Positions 1 through 11,627 of a stretch of 64,000 nt of DNA are shown here, piece by piece (the first letter of the stretch is position 1; each line of letters begins with the position of its first letter). The stretch is from Euptelea pleiosperma (taxonomy: Eukaryota > Streptophyta > Magnoliopsida > Ranunculales > Eupteleaceae): NCBI GenBank assembly GCA_035048495.1, contig CM068551.1:9673248-9737247 (forward strand), given 5' to 3'. Below the pieces are notes generated by a model. That model saw only the letters and a list, made by a program, of their open reading frames with translations. It did no database searches and was not told the DNA's origin. A program made the translations under genes and the position numbers.

Positions 1-430
1 ATTCACGAGTCCTGTATCACTTTGGCTAAGGTTGGAAGCTGTATTTGCAACGGTGCTGCGTAAGTAACCTTTGTTTCATTTAACTTTTCAGTTAGTGATA
101 TTTTTTCGTTTGGACGTGGTCCGTGGTTTTTTCTTGGCTAAGGTTTTCACATAAAAATCTCTTGTCTTGTGTGATTGTTTGTTTGTATTCCGCTATCTAT
201 CTTGATTAGACCAAATGACGAAAAGAAAATATACCATGGAGGTATATTCGATTTGAGTCGGTTGTGATAATCTTTTATCAAACAACTAAGGCATGCGATT
301 TTGTTCTCCTATTATTGACTAGTAAAACCGTGTAGGTATAATTAATTTTAAATACCTAATCACCCCCCCTTCTAGGTATATTGGATTAAAGAGAACGGAT
401 CGGTGTAAATTTCACATTTATGCTACTTCA
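1..430 (+). repeat. LTR-like fragment, probably Ty1/copia
   Basis: The segment contains a block reading 'ggctaaggttttcacataaaaatctc', a 'ttgtattccgct' block and a C-run followed by 'ttctaggtat'. This layout is familiar from the 3' part of plant Ty1/copia LTRs. The same succession occurs in reverse complement at 5881-6290, so two inverted copies flank the material between them. No copia gag-pol is in view and neither element end can be fixed. The copia assignment rests on general resemblance. Confidence 0.45.
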
Positions 431-645
431 TGAATGTCTATGCTTCAGGCACTAAAGTATCAAAATTGCAACTAACGTATACTTAGGAAAATAGAGAACC
501 TATATAACAGTTTTATTCTTGAATTTTATTATTATTTAAGGCTTTCAATTTTAACGTCTTTTAATCTTATCGAATTTTAGTTTCCTTATCTTACTCATAC
601 ATATCTAATGTCAAAGTTTTTTGCCTAGACAGAAAGAAATGTTGG
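431..645. other. AT-rich sequence, unassigned
   Basis: I see no ORF, RNA gene or repeat match to the rest of the window. It lies just inside the primer-binding site of the Tekay-like LTR at 664, so it may be the eroded leader of that element. Confidence 0.3.
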
Positions 646-660
646 GCCACTCTGATACCA
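646..660 (-). other. Primer-binding site, initiator tRNA-Met type
   Basis: On the minus strand the sequence reads TGGTATCAGAGTGG. It starts three bases inside an LTR end (TGTCATGCCCC at 664). TGGTATCAGAG is the usual minus-strand primer site for plant tRNA-iMet-primed LTR retrotransposons. The same arrangement recurs at 58266-58278 in the complete Tekay element. Confidence 0.7.
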
Positions 661-663
661 TTT

Positions 664-1320
664 TGTCATGCCCCAATTTCTGACATAGATCTCGATGGTG
701 AACTACAACTTGGTTAATCTCCTATTCACTCGAATATTAGGTTTTGAAGTCATAATGACAACTTTAGACCCTGGTCCACAATGGAAATATTGTCTCACAA
801 GCTATATTCCATTAGATTCTCAATTAGTTGAGTTATGAATAATTAAACGGTTATTAATAAAGATCTATACTAAAATTCTAAACATGTTATCCATGATTAC
901 ATGAGATAAAATAAAAGGTTTAAGTATGATAATATATAGATATTGAATTTGTCATAATTGGAACATGTACATTGTATAAAATACCAGTCTAATCGCAGCG
1001 AAAATGATTTATCCAATACTAGAGGGTCTAATACTTGTACCCGCAATATCTCTAGGCACTTCTACTGAACACCAGTGACCTCAACAATTGAATCCAGTCC
1101 AGTCACGGGATCATATAAAAACTATTCTGCCTCTACACTACAATCTAATAACTGTAGGTGGGTGACTTTTTAGGGAAAATTCCAATAATAGAATGTGATT
1201 TAAATTTCATCTCGAGAAAGTAGCCGATTAAACAGAAATCAAAATCCTGTAGTAGTAGTAGTCTATTGATGTTCACTTGCCATAATGTGAAATGAAATAA
1301 TAATTATATTCCATAATAAA
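664..1320 (-). mobile_element. 5' LTR fragment of a Tekay-like Ty3/gypsy element, left piece
   Basis: The segment begins TGTCATGCCCC, closely like the TGTCACGCCCC end of the complete Tekay LTR at 51558, and abuts an iMet-type primer site. It is interrupted at 1321 by a solo LTR with perfect TSDs and resumes at 5606. The outer end of this LTR is not recognisable. No coding domain of the element remains in the window. Confidence 0.6.
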
Positions 1321-4300
1321 TGATATTTGCTTAAAAGTGCTTATTTTAAGCCATTATCCTTTAGCGTTATCGCACTTTTCTACGTAAAACTTCCTTATTT
1401 ATCCACTTTTCTACGTAAGTCTCTTTTATTGCGTAGAGCACATTTTTCTAGACAAAATAATATATTTGCATGCATTAAACACATTTTTGGAAGGCTAGAT
1501 ATGAAGTCGTTTTGATCAAGTCTCATTACGCACTTTTCTCTTGCAGGAAACTCGATCGGGCTATTCTTGAGACTTGCGGGCCCACGATCAACCATAGAAG
1601 CCTAATATCAAAGCTTAAGGAGCCAACAGGCTATGACTAGAAGATACAGGCCAAGTACGGGTCAAGTCAGAAGATCGTTAGAGCATGCATAAAGAGCCAA
1701 GAGAAAGAAAAAGCTGAAAACCAAGAGACGGACCAAGGTGATTCAAAGCCGCACCAACTGACATAAAATGACGGCTTACGTAATTGGTGAAGCCGACTGA
1801 AGATTACATTGAAGATTAGGGTTCAGGACCCTTCCACCAGCTCTGTTGCCTTTATTTTGTATTATTTTCTCTCTCCTCTCTCCTAATTCTCTCTCCTCTT
1901 TCTCTATCTTTCTAGACTCTAACATCTAACCCTTAGATCATCTTATCCCACCGTTAGATCCTTCATCGAACCATTAGATCATCCATCAGACCGTTGGATC
2001 TTTCTAGATCTGACGGTTCGCCAATCTCGGTTCGACCCAACAATTAACCCAAAATCTTGGCCATCTACTCTCTTATCACACAGTATCCTAGTGGCCCACT
2101 AGCTCACCTATCCTTAGGTCCATTATCTTGTTGGCCTATTGGCCGACATGTGACATGTTCAATGTTGGCCCATAACTTAGTATCCTATGGCCTATCCACT
2201 AGTGGGCCCACGGCCTGACATCAATTCTTGGCCCATTTGCCACTATCATTAAAGGCCTATGGCAAATCCACACTTAGACCCAACTTACATGCCACATCAA
2301 CCACATAGCCCATTGTCAAGTGGCCCACTAGCACTCTTTAGACTCCCATGGCCTTTACCTTAAAGGCCCACACCATTGCAGCCCACTAAGAATACCCACT
2401 AACCCATTTCACCCATCTTACCTTGCTGCCACCATCCCTTCCATTCCTTCATAATTCCCAACCGTCGGATCTTGGATCATGATTCCAACAGTTCACTAGA
2501 TTCATTCCCCATAAAGAAATAAAAGAAAAAAAATAATAAGAAAAGAAATAATAATAAATTAATAGAGAATCCCACGGTTTTTAAAACAGTGAGACTCTCT
2601 CATCCATTCCACAAATCTCACCCTCTCTTCCCTTATCTCTCCCTAACTATTCCCCTATTATCTCACTTTCCAAAACAGAATCCCACGTAGCCCTCTTAAA
2701 CTCTCTCTCCCACTTTCTAAAATATCATTCTCCTTTGGCCAAACAGCAGTTGTTCTCCTCCCCTACAATGCAGCCAACAACCTTATCTCCTTCTCCATGA
2801 TGATTCTGCCAAACAACAACATGATCGCCCACACAGCTCGTCCTCCATGAAGTCTTGCCGGACCACCACGCAACAGCCACCTGCTCCTCCACAGTATGTC
2901 GGAAAGAGCACACAGCTCCTCAATCCCACCTGCTGGCCAAGCATCTCCCCATCTCACTCCTTCCTGGCTGCTTCAACACCACCACAAGCTTCCTCCACCA
3001 CTGGTTTGGGTAGCAGCCTCCACACTGATCACCACCATGCCGTTCTCCTCCAACCTCCATGCCTCTGCCCATGAGCATTAACCACTACCATTACCAAACT
3101 AGAACCTCCTGGTTGTCCTTTCTTTGGGCTGCAACACCCTCACGTTTCCCTGCAACAGCAACTTCTCTTTGCTACTATTTCCTTTGATCCACCAGCAACC
3201 AACTGTTGTTGCTTTCCACGGTTCTCAAGACCTGCAACTTGCAGGTTCGTTATCCCACCATCTCCTTGCCCAAAACCTGCAACAACCTTCATCATCAATG
3301 GTGCATCCTCTTCACAGATCTCTTCCACAGGCCGTCTTCTCTAGCAACTACCAGCAGCTGAAGTTGCCACCGTCTTCCTCCGGCAGCTCCTCCAAACACC
3401 GCCAAGCTTTCCACGATCTGGCCAGCAACGACCTGGTTTCTCCACCTTGCCGCCAGAAACATGTAAGGTCCTCCTTCCACCCGCTACACTGAACGGACTG
3501 CATATCTTGGGCGTCTGCTCCTCAACACCTTTGCGTCCTCTTCCCTCCATTGTTACCACCAAGAGGTTGCAGCCTGCAACCCTCTCCATCTTCTCCAAAA
3601 TCCACCACGGTGCTGGGCAACCTCTCTTCATGGTGGTGCTGCTCAACTTACCTGCAACCTGCAGCATGCAAGTGCAACCTACCCTTTCCTTCCATCCTCT
3701 CTTCTTGACGGCTGCCCATTAATCCGGCCAGGCCTACAACAGAACCACCACCAGCATACCTGCAAATCGTTCTCCTTCTCATGGACGATCCATGGTTGAA
3801 CAAGCTTCAACTCTAGCACCCTTCTCCGGGCGGCAACCTTGCTATGCACCATCCCAATGCCCCAACTGCAAATTCTGGTCGATTTCCTCCATGGAAACCG
3901 GCCACCACCTTCCACCTTTTCTCCCCTTTCACCACTTGAGAAGAGTTGTAGATCTGCAACTCTTCTAAACCAGCACCTCACGGGCTCACACCTTGCTGGA
4001 TGAGCTTTTGCCCTGCAAGTGGATCGCCTCTTCTTCTCCTCCTTCTCTCACCGGAGTTGTAGTTTGCAACTCCGGTTTTCTTCTCTTGCCACCCATAGTA
4101 TCACCCTCCTTCTTCCCCCATTGCTGGCCAAACACGGTCAGCATCCTGCTCCTTCAATGGTTGGTGAACTGAACAGCAACACCCTTCTCTCTTTGGGCTC
4201 ACTTGCAACCACCAGAACTTCTCTTCAACCACTGTGAGAAGCACTCCTCCATTGCAGCCACCTGCACATCTCTGCCAGTGCACACCAGCGACTCCTCTCC

Positions 4301-5605
4301 TTGACTCTCTGCTGTTTGTGGCAGGTGCAGCAACCTGCAAGTCTCCTGACCCACCGGGCAGCCTGCAAGAACTTCTAGTTGCCTCCCTTTGGAGATCCCT
4401 CACAGTCCACTTCAGCATGCTCTCGAGCTCCCTTGCCTATGAACCATGGCTGCTCCACCATGTGGCTGGTACTTCAACAGTCATCATCTTCCATGTTGCC
4501 CAATCCACTCCTTGGCCGAGAACCACTCACCACCACCAATGCCACCAGGGCTGAAGCACTCACTGGGCAAGTACCACCTTCATTGGCTGATCACCCATGA
4601 CCGATCCCGATCCAATTTTCAGTTAGTGTTTGAGGTTAGTTTCTCTCTCTTCTCTTACTTTCTCTCTCTAGGATTTCTCTTTTCTCTAGAAATCCTAGTT
4701 TCTCTCTCTAAAACCACTTTCTTTCTCTAGATATCCTCTCTGTCTAAACGACATGGATGGGAAGTGACATCCCTAATTCGTGTTCTCTCTCTACCTTCTA
4801 TTTTCTCTTTCTAGAGTGAGATGTCTCACTCTAGAATTCATGTTTCCTCTTACTACTTTCTCAGGTCGATCACCTATTCACTTGGCCGACTCCTTTCGGC
4901 GAGTGAAAAGATGAGCTTATTAGGGCACATCATCGTACATTTGCCAATTCACATCTACCTTGTCGGTCGGTAAGATCCCAATGTGGATGTCCTCTTCTTG
5001 ATCGGTAGCGCCTTAGCTCCAAAGGTCATGGAATGCTTCTCTGTCAAAACCCTTCTCTTGATTGAAGCATTCATCAAAGTCGTGGAAGATCCTCTTCTTG
5101 ATCGGTAGCGCCCTTGGCTCCGAGATCTCAATGGACGTTTCCTTCCCTTACCCCTTCTCTTGATTGAAGCATTCATCGAAGTCTTGGACGATCATCCTCT
5201 TGATCGGTAGCGCCCTTAGCTCTGAGATTTCAATGGACGTTTCTTTCCCTTACCTCTTCATCTCTCAACCCTTGACATGCTTTCTTACATGCTTTCTTTA
5301 TTTCTGTTATTTTGATTTATGTATGCACTCTTCGATGATTAATGAAGTTTTGATATCTTGGTGTTCTGAATCTCAAATGAATGTTGTTTTTAAATCGACT
5401 CGTCCTTCTCATCTCTACCACCATTCTCATTTTTCTCTGTATATTATTTGTCAGTTTTAATTCCTTATTGCGCTAACTCATACTGAGTGCGGATCGACAT
5501 TCGACACGTACTGCTATACAAGTTACATTTTGCAGATAATCAAATTTTACAAATATTGTTAAAGTTAGGGTTTCCGAATTGACGACATGAAAAATCGTAC
5601 TTTCA
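1321..5605 (+). mobile_element. Solo LTR, Athila-related, 4.3 kb, TSD ATAAA
   Basis: It starts TGATATTTGCTTAAAAG and ends CGTACTTTCA, the same ends as the other Athila-type LTRs here. It is flanked by perfect 5-bp duplications ATAAA (1316-1320 and 5606-5610). At 4285 bp it is much longer than the 2.4-3.1 kb relatives. It contains a tRNA-like A/B-box module at 1776, a GGAGTTG hairpin at 4051-4075, pyrimidine-rich stretches and near its 3' end a block of the type 'gagtgcggatcgacat...cgacac' shared by all members. The small ORFs inside are rich in Pro, Ser and Leu and follow base composition. No internal element sequence remains, so LTR-LTR recombination is the likely origin. Confidence 0.85.
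1776..1830 (+). promoter_or_regulatory. tRNA-like A-box/B-box module in LTR
   Basis: The A-box-like 12-mer ending TAATTGG starts at 1776 and the B-box-like GGTTCAGGACC starts at 1820, 44 nt apart. The A-box region sits in a hairpin with stem CGGCTT/AAGCCG. The module lies 455 bp from the LTR 5' end, in the sense direction. The first T4 run is about 20 nt downstream. Confidence 0.5.
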
Positions 5606-5880
5606 ATAAACTAGAATATCATACTAGAAATTTGAAATTAGATAATCAACATCAATAAACATTTAATTCCTCATTTACAAAACTTATCAACATTTTCATC
5701 AATATAATATAGATAACTATTTGTGATGATGCATAGTTTAAAGAGAGTTACTTTAGGTTACGACCAATATCTAGCCTTAGTCGTAGCATAACCGATGTGG
5801 AATAGCATCGGCATAGCCTTTTCACACGAAATAGGTGGTCTTCATCTATCCTGATTATCAAATAACTTGGTCTATGTATC
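5606..5880 (-). mobile_element. Tekay-like LTR, right piece after the solo LTR
   Basis: This sequence follows the right ATAAA duplication and is taken as the continuation of 664-1320. It is AT-rich and shows no ORF. Its junction with the inverted copia-like piece near 5881 has no visible TSD, so the right limit is approximate. Confidence 0.4.
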
Positions 5881-6290
5881 CACGGGACCTAGAGGGGGGG
5901 GGGGTGAACATGTATTTAAAATTCACTGATTAACTAGCAACCTAATTCAAATTACTGAGCTGGGTAGGGGTAATCTAATCGCATGTGAAGCAATCCTAAA
6001 TAGGTTAATTGAATTAACAAGTAATTATCTCAACTAATAAAGATCGAATATATCTCGTGATATATTGTTTCTTGGTCATTTGATCTAATATAAAAATAGT
6101 GCGGAATATAAATAATCAACAACCATAATACATGAGATTTTTACGTAGAAACCTTAGCGAAGAGAAAATCATGGGATCATGTCCAAATGGAAAATATCAC
6201 TAACTAGAAAGTTGAGTTACAGAAGTTACTTATGTAGCACTATTTCCATGCAGCATACAATCTTAGCCAAGGCCAATTGCCAATGTATCT
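5881..6290 (-). repeat. Inverted copia-like LTR fragment
   Basis: In reverse complement this segment follows the same order of blocks as 1-430: 'cgctaaggtttctacgtaaa', a 'tatattccgc' block, a taxon-typical AT stretch, then a C-run and 'ctctaggtccc'. The long G-run on the plus strand (5893-5902) is the complement of that C-run. No coding sequence of the element is present. Confidence 0.45.
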
Positions 6291-6480
6291 ACATCCTCGA
6301 GCTCTACTCGTCGAATTCACAAGTGCCCTTCTAGTCATGAAGCCTTTGCCGCTTATTCAGTTTGGTACACCCAAACCTACCGTCTATCAGTACACCTCAA
6401 TTTTAATTTTACACACCGATCCAAGTGATGAAGTGCGAAATGGTCATTTTAGTATTGAGCTCGCTTAATCAACAATATTT
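6291..6480. other. Unassigned sequence
   Basis: No ORF or repeat match is supported here. The stretch lies between the inverted copia-like piece and the decayed Athila-type LTR fragment, and it may hold the lost end of either. Confidence 0.3.
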
Positions 6481-7030
6481 TAATCTTTCTTGCCTGCAAA
6501 AGTTAAACACTACTATACGGGCAAGTCGGATGTCAAATCCATTCTTGGGGTGGTTAGCTTTATAAAGTTTTCACATGGAACTAAAAGCCAAATCTTTTTA
6601 GAAGAAGATGAGAGATTAAAGAGATTAAAACGATTTTTTTTAGATTAGCAACAAAAGCTAGATTAATCAATGAAACTTAAAACGTGCAATAATAATATGA
6701 AAAAAAAAATTAGCTTTATAAATGAGAAACAAAATACAATATGCTTAATCCTTTTCAATCAATAAAAAAAGAACAATTGATAAAACTAGAGAGAGAGGGA
6801 GGTGAGATAAAGAAAGAGAAAGAGAAACAGAGAAAAGTTGAGGAGAAGAAGAAGAACCAAGATGAGAACCGTGGGATGTTTTTTACGAGAAAAGTGATCC
6901 AAATCCCCGGAGAATGGAGAACCCGAAGTCGTGATGGCACTCTCGTGTGAGCCACGATCGGAGGATCCAAAAGTGAGAGGAGCTGTAAAGAAGAAGCCCC
7001 TAGCTGAACCAACCAGTGTTTGAGACGAAC
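6481..7030 (-). mobile_element. Decayed 3' LTR fragment of element 0 (Athila-like)
   Basis: The 'cctgcaaaagttaa...aagtcggatgtcaaatcca' block and the purine-rich 'agagagaggga...gagaaag' stretch match the 3' part of the Athila-type LTRs, for example around 9650-10010. The rest of the LTR is missing. Near 7030 the sequence passes straight into material that in elements 1 and 2 lies in the non-coding region upstream of the polypurine tract. Confidence 0.5.
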
Positions 7031-7400
7031 ATCTCACATGTTTTTACTAGAAGGACATCAGAAAAGCGAAGATCTCATGATAGAAATATCATTTCGCTCG
7101 GGAACGTTAGATCAAACTCTATAATTTCTCCTTCTCCATTCTCTACATTTGATGATTGTGCTAACCCTAGAATCAAGTAGGACTTAGACAGGTTGAATCG
7201 AAGCTTAGGAATGGGTTAGAAAAAAGAAATGATACAGGGATTCAAAGTTCTGAGAAAGCTCTTTTTATTTTTGTACATTATCCTGTGATTGTAATCTTAA
7301 TGACAATATATATCATCCTTTTTTCATTTTTTTGGAATGCTCCTTTCTTCTGATTTTTCTTCCTTTTTCAGCACAAACCCACCAATTATAGCTTTGATCT
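7031..7400 (-). mobile_element. 3' non-coding piece of element 0
   Basis: Blocks such as 'gatcaaactctata...ctccttctc' and 'tgattgtgcta' align with 14420-14680 in element 1 and 35330-35590 in element 2, both of which lie between the last ORF and the 3' LTR. This supports a decayed relative of those elements, with a deletion between its LTR and this piece. Confidence 0.55.
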
Positions 7401-8426
7401 TCTCTAACTAATTGGTGAAGTCGACGTTGTTTGTTGATGCTTCGATTCTTCAGAAGACTAGATATATACGCGATTATATACTAACAAACTAAGTATTTCT
7501 AGGATTGACAGTAGAGACTTTTCAAACCTAACAAAAAAAATTGATCAAATCGACAGTCAGAACTAGTGAAGAACTCGTTAACGTATCACAAGGAATCGTA
7601 AGCATTCATAATATTCAGATATCACTATGAACCAAATGATTTTATAGATAAGTAATGTTAAACAAAAAAAGATATCAACCACTTTTCTTAATCAAATAAA
7701 AAAATTTAATAAAATTCCATTGTTAATTTCACCCTTAGCCATAGCTAGGAGTATTAACCAACCATCTTCATAGAAGAATCCATGAATAATAGATCAACTA
7801 ACAATCTACGGAAAGAAAAATACAAAGAAAAAAGATAGGTGTGATGCCGTCTTGAGATGTTGCTACCTTGTGTTGTGAGTCCAAGGTGTAGATCGAAGAT
7901 GAGAGAAGTGTCCAAGGTCCAAAGAGAGGAAGAACAAGAGGTGCTACCTCTTTTTGAACCCGAGAAGAGAGAAAGGGGATTGTTGCGAGGTGTTGCCGTG
8001 CAAGCTCCCCAACGTGTTGATCAAGAAGAAGGTCAGAAGACGTACTCCAGGCTGTAGCAAATGCGGCCCAAAAAATGAAAAGTCGTCAGAACCAAGAAGA
8101 AGTGAAGAGCAAAAAAACTTGCCAAAAAGAAGGGGCCCAAGTGATGCCGTAAGATCCCTTATATAGGGGCTGGGATTTTTGCTCCTTTTATGAAAACAGT
8201 CAAATGTATTGTAACTATCCCATAATGGAATCTATCCTTGCCAAAACAAAAACCAAAATTGTCCTTTGCTTTGTTTCCTTTTATAAAAAAATATTTCTTT
8301 AAAGAATATTTTTCTTTAGTTCTCAAATACTTTTTAAACACCATTCCCTCTTTAGATGAAGAAATCTCATTTTTTTAATCTTTTGAAAAAAAAAATTTTA
8401 ACTTTCTTTTGTAAAATCTTCATTCC
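7401..8426. other. Unassigned AT-rich sequence with short purine-rich blocks
   Basis: I recognise no protein domain here. There is a purine-rich part (7880-8150) and a TATA-like 'ttatataggggctgg' at about 8159. Short ORFs in this region show no recognisable motif. It may derive from another transposon inserted into element 0. Confidence 0.3.
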
Positions 8427-9100
8427 TTCCTTTAAACGTAGGCTTTGCAACTTTCTCAATTTTTTCGTAATGAAAGAGAAAATGAACTTTTGGGCATTCT
8501 GATGGATTGCTTGAATCATTACATAGCTGTAAACACAAAGGAGGATCACTATACTTGGGTGTATTCAAAATCGGAGAGTTTTTCTGTGCATTCATTTTGC
8601 AACTCATTATCCACCCACTCTTCGGCACACCTTTTTCCTTGTCTCAATATCTGGAAAGCTAAAGTACCTTTGAAAATTCATTTCTTCACTTGGGTTGCCT
8701 CTTTAAACAAAATCTTACCACTGAGAGTTCGATCGCTAGAAAGTGGATTTTGGTGAATTAGTCCGTTATGTGTAAAGCTAATGGTGATGATACAAATCAT
8801 ATCTTGATACATTGAGTTTGCTTGCCACATGTAGTCATATTTTTTAGCATAGGTGGGCCTCTCTTGGGTCTTCGCAGAGATTCACTGGAGCAGTACTAGG
8901 AGGTTGGCCTCATGTTTCCACATCCCCTAGGGGGGGAAGTACTTTGGAGGATGGTGCCGTTCGATGTCATATGGATGGAGAGGAATATGAGAGTATTTAA
9001 AGGAAAGGAACGTTCATTTGAAGAAACTCTCTTAAGTATCAAGGCATTCTTATTCAATTGGGGTAGTATTTTCTCTAAGATGAGAGGCATCTTCTTTTGA
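8427..9100 (+). pseudogene. LINE-type reverse transcriptase C-terminus (zf-RVT remnant)
   Basis: Read across three frames, this region gives the C-terminal part of a plant L1-like reverse transcriptase. A 'DHYTWVYSKSESFSVHSF' stretch (about 8538-8592) is followed by 'IWKAKVPLKIHFFTWVASLNKIL'-type sequence (about 8650-8720). A zinc-binding segment follows with C, N-H and H residues (CKANGDDTNHILIH, about 8769-8810). Last comes 'WRMVPFDVIWMERNMRVF' (about 8942-8995), the typical end of the zf-RVT region. At least two frameshifts and a stop split it. The endonuclease and the RT core are absent, as expected for a 5'-truncated or eroded LINE. The sequence to 9227 is probably its 3' tail. It lies where part of element 0's leader is missing. 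Confidence 0.75.
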
Positions 9101-9227
9101 GGACATGGTGTTTAGGTTTGAGAAACTCTTGGAGTGAGAGTTGGGTTTGGGTTTTAGTGTTTTTTTGTTTTGGTGGTTTTTTTTCTTTCCACTTCTTGTT
9201 CTCGATCTCCTTTTTTATTTATCTGCT

Positions 9228-9590
9228 TTAAGTTATTACAAGTTGCAACCGGCCATCCGAGGCTTAAAAAAATACGTAAAAAAAGTACTATTGTCCCTAA
9301 AAAAGGTTTTTTTACCCGGCCATCCGTGGCTTAAAAAAATCCGTAAAAAAAGTACTATTGTCCCTAAAAAAAGGTTTTTTTTTGCACTTAATCAAGGGTT
9401 GCTAAACTCTTGAACACGCATCTAATTAATAATAATAAGTTCAAAAGTATTAAAAGTTGCACTCGGCCTTCCAAATAAAAAAATATGTAAAAAAAAAGTA
9501 TTGTCCCTAAAAATAATTTGTTGTTTTTAGCACTTCAAAAAATTGCTTGTGTTCTTTGCATTTCCCGCACACCCGAGCGGTAATGCCATT
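9228..9590 (-). mobile_element. 5' leader and primer-binding site of element 0
   Basis: 'aagttattacaagttgca' followed by 'ccggccatccgaggc' matches the leader of elements 1 (about 32310) and 3 (about 62350). Part of it is duplicated in tandem (about 9250-9290 and 9318-9375). The primer site (9570-9588, minus strand TGGCATTACCGCTCGGGTG) is a mutated version of the tRNA-Asp-like site of elements 1 and 3. It stands two bases from the LTR. Confidence 0.6.
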
Positions 9591-11403
9591 TGAAATAAAG
9601 TTTTTTCGGTCGTTGGCACGGGTAGCCCTTATTTTTTTGGTTTTTTAATCCTGCAAAAATTATTTCTTGATTGAACATGGTAAGTCGGATGTCAAATCCA
9701 CACTCAGGTTAGAGAAGTAACATTAAAGAAAATAAGCAAGAAAATGATGAAAATGGTAGAGAGATGAGAATGGTGAAAATGATTTTTAAAACATTTTTTA
9801 TAGGGGGAAATTACCTACAACATTAATAAAACAAAATAAATATGCAATAACAGAAAATAAAATGTCAAAATAAACTTCATTTATTAAAAAATTGTAACTT
9901 ATAATGCTTGGATTAAAAATGCTTAAAGAAATAAAGCAAATAAAAACTTAACTAGAAAGCAATAAAAAAAGAGATTAGATAGAGAAAGAGATAGAGAAGG
10001 AGAAGAGGAGAGCAAACCATGGTTCTTGGACCTGTGTTGAGAAAAAGTTGATGGAGCCGTTCGATGGAGAAACGAAGGCAGAGACGCCAAATTTTTTTTT
10101 TATTTTACCTTTTTTTCTTTTGTGCTAGGGGAGAATGTAAGAAAGAGATGGGTAAGCCATGAGTAGCCTTTTATAGAGAGAGAGTGCCATTTGTGGGTTA
10201 ATACCCATCCATCTTTTTAAAAATGTTTTTATTCCAAAAACTATTTTTGGAATTTTAAGATCACCTTTTATTGTTTTTTGAAAGTTTCTTTAGAGACAAA
10301 ATTATTTTTTTGTAAGAAATTTCATTTTTCTTCGAAGTTTTTGATTTTTCTTATAAAGGAAATATTTTTAAAATGTTTCAAGCTTGTGAGTTTCCAAAAC
10401 CACATGTCAACTCTCTTATGTAAAAGTAAACATTCTTTTTATGAAAGAAATTTTTTTTTTAAATCAAAACCATTATATATTTCCAAAATCTTTTTAAATC
10501 TGAGAGAAAATCTGTATGTTTTGAAAAATCAATATTTTTAATACATTTGTGATCTAGCCCATCCATTTTGGTGGACCCTTGATGGACATACCACCCATGC
10601 ATACTAAAATCACCTTCTATTGGACAACCATTTATCTTGTAGATCGTGTGGCGATCGCATGGTAAATGTGTGTGACAATAGAAATTTAGTAGTTGATCGA
10701 ATGGATGAGCGGGTGGATAATCGGATGGTGAAGATGCTGGTGAGAGATGGGTGGTGATGATCGGCCAAGGTGGGCCGCGGATAGAGTGATGGTGATGGGA
10801 GAGAGGATTGGATGGTTGATATTGAAAGAAGAGAGGGTTTAGAGAGGGGAGAGAAAAAATAGAGATAAATGAGAAAAATGCAAATAAAGGGTCTTGAACC
10901 TTGGTCTCTGACTTGGTCTTTTGCAAGCTTCACCAACTGAACAAGCCTTCATCTTGTGTTAATTATTTAGGCTTTAATCTCCTTAGTCTCTTCTCTCGTG
11001 GCTTGACTCTTCTACTCTCTTTGTCATCTCTTGGTTCTTTGATCCTCTGACTTTGCCCGCATTCGACCTATAGCTTTTTGGCTTTAGCTTGTTGGCTCTT
11101 TAGCTTTAGTCATAGGCTCTGGAGGTCAGTTATGGGCCTGTCATCCATCAAAATTGTCCAAATGGTGTCCATGTGATAATTAAAGCTCGTAATGAGATTT
11201 AATCTAAACGACTTTATATTAGACAATAAAAAATATGTATATTTTATACAAATAGTCAATTTTTATCTAAAGAATGTATTCTACGTACGCAATGAAAGAA
11301 ACTCTTACGTTGAAAAGTTGACGAAAAGAGAAGTTTTAAGCAGGAGAATGTGACACCGCTAAAAGGATAGTGGCTTAAAATAAGCACTTTTGAGCGACTA
11401 TCA
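9591..11403 (-). mobile_element. 5' LTR of element 0
   Basis: The plus-strand text runs from TGAAATAAAG to GAGCGACTATCA, so the LTR reads TGATAGTCGC...TTTCA on the minus strand. It abuts the primer site at 9588. At 1813 bp it is shorter than its relatives and noticeably diverged, fitting the oldest layer. It holds a good tRNA-like A/B-box module at 10890-10944. CTCAC follows it (11404-11408), but no matching copy is evident at the other end of the element. Confidence 0.65.
10890..10944 (-). promoter_or_regulatory. tRNA-like A-box/B-box module in LTR (best match)
   Basis: On the minus strand the A box is TTGTTCAGTTGG (10944-10933) and the B box is GGTTCAAGACC (10900-10890), 44 nt apart. The A box matches 10 of 11 positions of TRGYNNARNNG and the B box fits GGTTCRANNCC fully. 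A T5 run follows about 12 nt later (10878-10874). It is 459 bp from the LTR 5' end. Confidence 0.6.
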
Positions 11404-11627
11404 CTCACAATGGATTTAAACTTAGGAGGATCAAGAGTGTTTGCATGGATGTTGTAGTAAAAGTAACGAACATGAACTGAAAGAGTAGTACCATTGAAAT
11501 CAAGGAGGGGAGTTCATCCTACCTCTTTAAATGTTTTGCAAATCCAAACCAAGATGCCGTGATCGATGATGACATTACATTCCAAGGTGACCACTCGATC
11601 TATTCCTATGCAGTTTTATTGGATCCT
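11404..11627. other. Unassigned spacer between elements 0 and 1
   Basis: This 224-bp stretch lies outside both LTR ends and resembles neither element. It is the best candidate in the window for sequence that predates element 1. No ORF or motif is recognised. Confidence 0.35.

Noticed and set aside
5890..5903. G-run as a quadruplex or control element
   Set aside because: It is a single homopolymer in the copia-like LTR where the inverted copy also has a C-run, so it is an inherited part of the LTR.
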